Shown here piece after piece: positions 7,261 to 11,705 of a stretch of 11,705 bases of DNA. Source of the stretch: Candidatus Kuenenia stuttgartensis. Lineage in GTDB: Bacteria; Bacteroidota; Bacteroidia; Chitinophagales; Chitinophagaceae. The DNA lies in assembly GCA_943330835.2 (NCBI GenBank), contig CALQJH020000028.1, forward strand, positions 1-11,705. Direction: 5' to 3'. Positions within the stretch are counted from its first letter, which is position 1. Each line of letters starts with the position of its first letter. A program made the position numbers and the translations under genes. The notes beneath the pieces were generated by a model. It saw only the letters and a program-made list of their open reading frames with translations. It was not told where the DNA came from and searched no databases.

Positions 7261-9141
7261 TTATTCTTCAATTAATTCCAATTCTACTTTTAGGTTTTCA
7301 ATGATAAAATCCTGACGTTGAGGGGTGTTTTTACCCATGTAATATTCAAGTAGATTTTGTACATGTTCTCCCTGATCCATGATTACGGGTTGCAATTTCA
7401 TGTCTACTCCAATAAAGCGTGCAAATTCATCTGGACTAATTTCACCTAATCCTTTAAATCTTGTTATTTCAGGTTTTACACCCAGTTTTTTCATTGCCGC
7501 TCTTTTCTCCGTCTCATCATAACAATAAATAGTTTCCTGTTTGTTTCTTACTCTGAACAAAGGTGTTTCCAAAATATAAACATGACCATTTTTTACCAGA
7601 TCAGGAAAGAATTGCAAAAAGAAAGTCATTAACAATAGTCTAATATGCATACCATCCACATCCGCATCCGTAGCTATAATAATATTATTATAACGCAAGC
7701 CTTCATAACCTTCTTCTATATTTAAAGCATGTTGTAATAAATTGAATTCCTCGTTTTCATATACTATTTTTTTTGTAAGACTATAACAATTCAATGGTTT
7801 ACCACGAAGACTAAATACAGCCTGCGTATTTACACTTCTGGCTTTTGTTATAGAACCACTTGCACTATCTCCTTCTGTAATAAAAATAGAAGACTCTTTT
7901 TGTTTTTCAATAATGATATCTTTTTCTTTCCCAGTAGGTTCATCATTATAATGGTATTTGCAATCACGTAATTTCTTGTTGTGTAAATTGGCTTTTTTTG
8001 CTCTTTCATTAGCCAGTTTTTTTATTCCTGCTAATTCTTTACGCTCTCTTTCATTTTGTTCAATGCGTTTTTTTATGGAATCTGCAATAGTTGGATTTCG
8101 ATGAAGATAATTATCTAATTCTTTCATTAAAAAATCGCCAACGAAATTTTTCATACTTGGCCCATTCTCATAAACTGTTTGAGAACCTAATTTCGTTTTA
8201 GTCTGGCTTTCAAAAACAGGCTCTTGCACTCTTACAGAAACAGCTGCACAAATACTTCCTCTGATATCAGAAGCATCATAATCTTTCTTAAAAAACTCTC
8301 TGATGGTCTTTACGTATCCTTCTCTGAAAGCTGCAAGATGTGTTCCTCCTTGTGTTGTAAACTGACCATTTACAAAACTATAATATTCTTCGCCATATCC
8401 GTTTCCGTGAGTAAAGGCAACTTCTATATCCTCTCCTTTTATATGAATAATAGGATACCTGATTTCATCTTCATTTGTTTTACGTTGCAGTAAATCCAGT
8501 AAGCCATTTTTACTAACGTATTTTTTACCATTTAAATTTAAAATCAATCCTGCATTCAAGTAGCAATAATTCCAAAATTGGTTATCCAAATATTCCTGAA
8601 CAAAGTGGAAATTTTTGAACACCGTTTCATCAGGTATAAACGTCACAAAAGTGCCGTTACTTTCTTTTGTAGCTATTTCTTTGTGTTCTTTTTTAAGAAT
8701 GCCTCTTTCAAATTCTGCAGTCTTTTCCTTTCCTTCTCTGTAAGCAGTTACTTTAAAATAATTACTAAGTGCATTCACAGCTTTTGTACCAACTCCATTT
8801 AAACCAACGCTTTTTTGAAATGCTTTACTATCGTATTTAGCACCTGTATTTATTTTACTTACCACATCAACCACTTTACCTAATGGAATACCACGTCCAA
8901 AATCTCGTATGGTAATTGTTTTTCCTTCAATATTAACATCAATGTGTTTACCATAGCCCATGGTATGCTCGTCAATACAATTATCTATAACTTCTTTGAT
9001 CAGTACATAAACACCATCATCGGCACTGCTGCCATCTCCAAGCTTGCCGATATACATCCCAGGACGAAGCCGGATATGCTCTCTCCAATCCAGACTTCTT
9101 ATACTGTCTTCATTATAATCAAATATTTCCTTTTCAGCCAT
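7261..9141 (-). CDS. parE: DNA topoisomerase IV subunit B (ParE)
   Basis: This is the ATPase subunit of topoisomerase IV; it dimerises on ATP binding and drives strand passage through ParC. The 626 residues are full length. The GHKL ATPase domain shows RPGMYIG (26-32), the catalytic glutamate E50 with N54 (EVIDNCIDE), DFGRGIP (80-86) and the ATP lid [14 protein letters not shown] (113-126). The transducer carries the QTK-loop lysine K315 ([10 protein letters not shown]). The TOPRIM domain has EGDSA (423-427), acidic residues D492/D494/D496 in TDADVDG, and RFKGLGE (561-567). The length and the EGDSASGS variant match Bacteroidota ParE rather than GyrB. The ATG at 9141 is followed directly by the normal N-terminus. 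It is the first gene of the block whose last gene is parC. It lies divergent from the YkgJ-like gene, and no convincing promoter is visible upstream. Confidence 0.94.
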   Translation of the reverse strand: MAEKEIFDYNEDSIRSLDWREHIRLRPGMYIGKLGDGSSADDGVYVLIKEVIDNCIDEHTMGYGKHIDVNIEGKTITIRDFGRGIPLGKVVDVVSKINTGAKYDSKAFQKSVGLNGVGTKAVNALSNYFKVTAYREGKEKTAEFERGILKKEHKEIATKESNGTFVTFIPDETVFKNFHFVQEYLDNQFWNYCYLNAGLILNLNGKKYVSKNGLLDLLQRKTNEDEIRYPIIHIKGEDIEVAFTHGNGYGEEYYSFVNGQFTTQGGTHLAAFREGYVKTIREFFKKDYDASDIRGSICAAVSVRVQEPVFESQTKTKLGSQTVYENGPSMKNFVGDFLMKELDNYLHRNPTIADSIKKRIEQNERERKELAGIKKLANERAKKANLHNKKLRDCKYHYNDEPTGKEKDIIIEKQKESSIFITEGDSASGSITKARSVNTQAVFSLRGKPLNCYSLTKKIVYENEEFNLLQHALNIEEGYEGLRYNNIIIATDADVDGMHIRLLLMTFFLQFFPDLVKNGHVYILETPLFRVRNKQETIYCYDETEKRAAMKKLGVKPEITRFKGLGEISPDEFARFIGVDMKLQPVIMDQGEHVQNLLEYYMGKNTPQRQDFIIENLKVELELIEE

Positions 9142-9350
9142 TTTGATAATTTAGTTTTCTTATTGTTCTGGATAAAAAATATGCTTTTTAAACTTGCGAA
9201 TATAACAGAATGACTTGATTTTTAGTAGTATACATTTATCCACATCATTAATATAATGTGTGTAAACTTTGTTTTTCTGTTTTTAATAGCTTTTTTGGCC
9301 TTTATTTATGTTGTTTACATATTGAAAACCTCAAATCGTACTTATTTAAT

Positions 9351-9358
9351 TAGCTTTG
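9351..9358 (+). promoter_or_regulatory. TAnnTTTG box, candidate -7 promoter element for the YkgJ-like gene
   Basis: TAGCTTTG matches the Bacteroidota primary sigma factor -7 consensus TAnnTTTG at all fixed positions, and would place transcription start near 9365, about 20 bases before the TTG start codon. The closest TTG resembling a -33 element is at 9322-9324, giving a 26-base spacer. That is longer than the usual range of about 17-23, so support is partial. Confidence 0.4.
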
Positions 9359-9383
9359 TCACTTCATTTAAAAGCTACAATAT

Positions 9384-9902
9384 TTGTCCAATTATATAGA
9401 GTCGAATAGAGAAACCATCGCAAATCTTGCAAATACTCGTCAGGAGGAGAACAATGCTTTCCGGATTTTTTTAAAAAAGAAAGATGCTGCTTCCATTGAC
9501 AACCTCGTATTCAAGATTAATGACATTGTAGAAGAAAAAATAGATTGTACGGATTGTGGCGCTTGTTGTAATGGACTGATGATTAATGTTACTGAACCAG
9601 AATCAGAAAAAGTTGCGGAACATTTATTAATGAGTAAAACTGATTTTAAAGAAAAATATATTGAAGAAAGTTTGGAAGGCCAGTTAATTATAAACACTAT
9701 TCCTTGTCATTTTTTGAAGGAAAAAAAATGCACTATTTATGAAAATAGATTTAAGGAGTGCAGAGAATTTCCTCATTTGAATAGACCTCATTTTACGGAT
9801 CGTTTGTTTGGCACATTGATTCATTACAGTATTTGTCCGATAATTTATAATGTAGTAGAGCAGTTGAAAATAGAAACAAATTTCATAGAAAATAAAAAAT
9901 AA
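9384..9902 (+). CDS. YkgJ-type cysteine-cluster (CxxCxxCC) protein with TTG start
   Basis: A 172-residue soluble protein with eight cysteines: C55, C58, C61 and C62 in [11 protein letters not shown], then C108, C116, C126 and C151 in the [20 protein letters not shown] and SICPI settings. This is the pattern of the YkgJ family of presumed zinc- or iron-sulfur-binding proteins; their function is not well defined. The start is unusual. A stop codon lies in frame at 9369-9371, no ATG or GTG occurs in frame before the cysteine cluster, and the only standard start before it is TTG at 9384. The first in-frame ATG falls after C62 and would destroy the motif. There is no clear Shine-Dalgarno. The SDR gene begins 8 bp after the stop, so the two are probably co-transcribed. 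Family call secure, start moderately secure, function unknown. Confidence 0.85.
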   Translation: MSNYIESNRETIANLANTRQEENNAFRIFLKKKDAASIDNLVFKINDIVEEKIDCTDCGACCNGLMINVTEPESEKVAEHLLMSKTDFKEKYIEESLEGQLIINTIPCHFLKEKKCTIYENRFKECREFPHLNRPHFTDRLFGTLIHYSICPIIYNVVEQLKIETNFIENKK

Positions 9903-9910
9903 AACATCAT

Positions 9911-10699
9911 ATGGATTTAAATTTAAAAGGTAAATCAGCACTAGTTTGTGGAAGTACTCAAGGACTTGGATTAGCGTCGGCTATTGAAATTGCATTGCTT
10001 GGAGCGACTGTGATTCTAATGGCAAGAGATGAAGAGAAATTAAAATCAGTTGTAGGTTTATTGGATGTTTCTGCCGGTCAAAAGCACAGCTACATAGTCG
10101 CAGATTTCTCTAATCATCAAACTGTTAAGATGGCTATTGATAATTATTTATCAGGGAACCATTCCATTCAGATATTGGTAAATAATACTGGAGGCCCAGC
10201 TGGTGGAACTGCTATGAATGCCAATATTGATGAGTTTATGCAAGCATTTAATAACCATTTAATTTGTAATCATATTTTAGTGCAGGCAATTGTACCAGGA
10301 ATGAAGACAAGCCACTTCGGAAGAATTATCAATATCATTTCTACTTCTGTAAAACAACCTATTCAGGGATTAGGCGTTAGCAATACTATCAGAGCTGCTG
10401 TGGCTAATTGGAGTAAGACCTTGGCTGCAGAACTTGGTCATTATGGTATTACCGTAAACAATGTATTGCCAGGATTTACGCAGACTGGAAGAGCAGATTA
10501 TATCATCAAGAATAAAGCTTCCTCAACTGGACATACCGAACAAGAAATTATGGATGACCTCGTTAAAGAAATTCCTGCAGGAAGAATAGGACAACCTAAC
10601 GAATTAGGCGCTGCAGTTGCATTCCTTTGTTCACCCGCGGCTTCTTATATAAATGGGATTAACCTTCCTGTTGATGGAGGCAGAATGGGTTGTTTGTAA
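9911..10699 (+). CDS. SDR-family protein (3-oxoacyl-ACP reductase-like) with atypical active site
   Basis: A 262-residue Rossmann-fold protein of the short-chain dehydrogenase/reductase family. The cofactor motif is CGSTQGLG (13-20), close to the classical TGxxxGxG. The NNAG motif is NNTG (91-94), and N114, S144, the PG pair of [11 protein letters not shown] (184-194), and the C-terminal [11 protein letters not shown] (248-257) are all in register. Gapless alignment with E. coli FabG (S138-Y151-K155) puts Ser157 in place of the catalytic Tyr and Arg161 in place of the Lys (VSNTIR). This matches a recognised FabG-like subgroup lacking the canonical tetrad, so ordinary ketoacyl reductase activity should not be assumed. 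It starts 8 bp after the YkgJ-like gene with no Shine-Dalgarno, and converges on the nuclease gene 38 bp further on. Family call is firm; substrate and even catalysis are open. Confidence 0.88.
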   Translation: MDLNLKGKSALVCGSTQGLGLASAIEIALLGATVILMARDEEKLKSVVGLLDVSAGQKHSYIVADFSNHQTVKMAIDNYLSGNHSIQILVNNTGGPAGGTAMNANIDEFMQAFNNHLICNHILVQAIVPGMKTSHFGRIINIISTSVKQPIQGLGVSNTIRAAVANWSKTLAAELGHYGITVNNVLPGFTQTGRADYIIKNKASSTGHTEQEIMDDLVKEIPAGRIGQPNELGAAVAFLCSPAASYINGINLPVDGGRMGCL

Positions 10700-10737
10700 A
10701 ATGTCGATTAGAAAAAATAGCTGCGTTTACTTTTTAG

Positions 10738-11649
10738 TTATAAGTTATCAATACGTGCTTCAATAACATTTTGTACCGAAGGAGAAACTTTTGATATGAT
10801 ATCATAACCTGTTTGTTGTTCGATAGCATCAACAGAAGTTCTGTACTGGCGCCAGTTTGTTCCAATATTTTGATCATTCGGCATCATTACACTTATAACC
10901 CTGGTTGTATTTTTTACATTTGAAATATCATTTGGCCCTGACCCACTTGGAATTACTACAATCACTTTCCATACAAAGGCAGGCACAGACACTCTTCCAT
11001 TGTCTAAAGTGGAATAAGGACCGTATTTCCCAATACCCCCCTCATCTAATGTACCAGCAATTATATACAATTCATTCCCATATCTCTTAACTAAACTGTC
11101 TCTGCAATAATTTTCAAGGCGAGCCCAAGTTAATTGATTATTGTTTGGAGCTTGTGCTATAATATTTGTCATTAGAAAAGTAGAGGAATTGGCTTCAGGT
11201 GAAGACGTACGATCGGCCGAAGGGCACATATGGCCTTTATCAAATCCATAAGTAGTGTAAGGAGCAAAGCTGGTTGCCGTTACTTGATACCAACCAGATG
11301 GAAGATTTGGATTTTCCCTGAAATCCTCCAATCTTGAAACAGCTCCATAATCGGATGGAACTACATGCCAACTTACCCAGTTTGGTCGACCTAAATCACG
11401 ATTATAGGATACAGCATAATATAATTCTCTCATGAGAAAATTACTAGTATCGAGAGCATCATCAGAAGCTCCACTTGGATTTCCTAAAATTATAGAACTG
11501 TCAGTTGATGCTGTTGGAGGAGCCACAGGCGCTACAATAATCGGAGCATCAACTGGATCTGTAGTAGTTACCAGATTGGGATCTTTCTTACAAGATGTAA
11601 TTAATAATATTATCGAAAGAGCTGCAACTGTTAATTTAATATGCTTCAT
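10738..11649 (-). CDS. DNA/RNA non-specific endonuclease, predicted outer-membrane lipoprotein
   Basis: A 303-residue exported nuclease of the NUC1/Serratia type (beta-beta-alpha metal fold). The N-terminus is a lipoprotein signal: Lys-containing start, hydrophobic core (6-17), and ITSC with the lipidated C20, then KKDP. A low-complexity Ala/Pro/Thr linker (about 30-60) precedes the catalytic domain. The active-site motif is DKGHMCPSADR (137-147) with general base H140. The metal-binding Asn is N171 and a further conserved acidic residue is E179, in APNNNQLTWARLEN (167-180). The usual DRGH arginine is Lys138 here. The probable roles are nucleic-acid scavenging or breakdown of extracellular DNA. 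With no inner-membrane retention sign visible, it is probably anchored at the outer membrane. A TAnnTTTG box lies 30 bp upstream of the ATG. It is a single gene convergent with the SDR gene; no immunity-like gene is seen next to it. Confidence 0.9.
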   Translation of the reverse strand: MKHIKLTVAALSIILLITSCKKDPNLVTTTDPVDAPIIVAPVAPPTASTDSSIILGNPSGASDDALDTSNFLMRELYYAVSYNRDLGRPNWVSWHVVPSDYGAVSRLEDFRENPNLPSGWYQVTATSFAPYTTYGFDKGHMCPSADRTSSPEANSSTFLMTNIIAQAPNNNQLTWARLENYCRDSLVKRYGNELYIIAGTLDEGGIGKYGPYSTLDNGRVSVPAFVWKVIVVIPSGSGPNDISNVKNTTRVISVMMPNDQNIGTNWRQYRTSVDAIEQQTGYDIISKVSPSVQNVIEARIDNL

Positions 11650-11678
11650 AAAGAAGTTTTTTTTAAAAATTTAAGAAC

Positions 11679-11686
11679 CAAAACTA
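11679..11686 (-). promoter_or_regulatory. TAnnTTTG box, candidate -7 promoter element for the nuclease gene
   Basis: On the minus strand this reads TAGTTTTG, a full match to the Bacteroidota -7 consensus TAnnTTTG. It would start transcription near 11672 and leave a short, A/T-rich leader of about 23 bases before the ATG at 11649. The -33 element would fall at or beyond the window edge and cannot be checked. Confidence 0.45.
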
Positions 11687-11705
11687 ATCATTTCTAGCGA
11701 ATTCT

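Noticed and set aside
9197..9204. Minus-strand TATATTCG considered as a -7 element for parE
   Set aside because: It has one mismatch to TAnnTTTG and no TTTG/TTG at a suitable distance upstream.
9454..9474. Strong AGGAGG-like sequence followed by ATG inside the YkgJ-like gene (9442-9456)
   Set aside because: The ATG is out of frame and opens only a 7-codon reading frame including its stop; Bacteroidota make little use of Shine-Dalgarno sequences, so it is probably chance.
9424..9941. Minus-strand open frames opposite the YkgJ-like gene
   Set aside because: They lie antisense to a gene with a clear cysteine-cluster family match and encode low-complexity Phe/Ile/Leu-rich sequence with no recognisable domain.
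10700..10737. Gap between the SDR and nuclease genes, checked for a terminator
   Set aside because: Only an A-run and a T-run about 12 bases apart that could pair for about 5 bp; no convincing stem.
10905..11674. Plus-strand open frames opposite the nuclease gene
   Set aside because: They are antisense shadows; the minus-strand frame has a signal peptide, a catalytic motif and full family length.

Overview
The window is AT-rich and gene-dense. It most likely comes from the chromosome of a Bacteroidota bacterium, plausibly Chitinophagaceae or a relative. The pointers are the lineage-typical topoisomerase IV sequences (ParC with HPHGDASIGD, ParE with EGDSASGS), starts without Shine-Dalgarno sequences, TAnnTTTG promoter-like boxes, a lipoprotein with a CKKD start, and a DUF1835 protein beside parC. 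Placement is by protein resemblance only.

Layout. Positions 1-623 (+) hold the 3' end of an ABC-F ATPase gene. It converges on a large minus-strand block, and a perfect 16-bp hairpin (631-675) sits in the 61-bp gap. The block reads, in transcription order: parE (9141-7261), a polytopic GT-C type glycosyltransferase (7178-5520), a methyltransferase/GT2 glycosyltransferase fusion (5500-4061), a DUF1835 protein (4038-3223) and parC (3198-685). The last four are spaced only 19-24 bp apart; the gap after parE is 82 bp. A 242-bp divergent intergenic region (9142-9383) separates parE from a plus-strand pair: a YkgJ-type cysteine-cluster protein with a TTG start, and an SDR-family protein that lacks the catalytic Tyr and Lys. 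A minus-strand gene for a secreted DNA/RNA non-specific endonuclease lipoprotein (11649-10738) converges on that pair, with a perfect TAnnTTTG box just upstream.

How the genes work together. ParE and ParC are the two subunits of topoisomerase IV, the decatenase. The unusual part is what lies between them: a cytoplasmic DPM1-like GT2 enzyme (which would make a polyprenyl-phosphate sugar) fused to a methyltransferase, next to a GT-C membrane enzyme of the type that uses polyprenyl-phosphate sugars on the outer face of the inner membrane. Together they look like a donor-synthesis plus transfer module for envelope or protein glycosylation, placed inside a housekeeping topoisomerase operon. I saw no tRNA, rRNA, CRISPR array, insertion sequence or phage gene.
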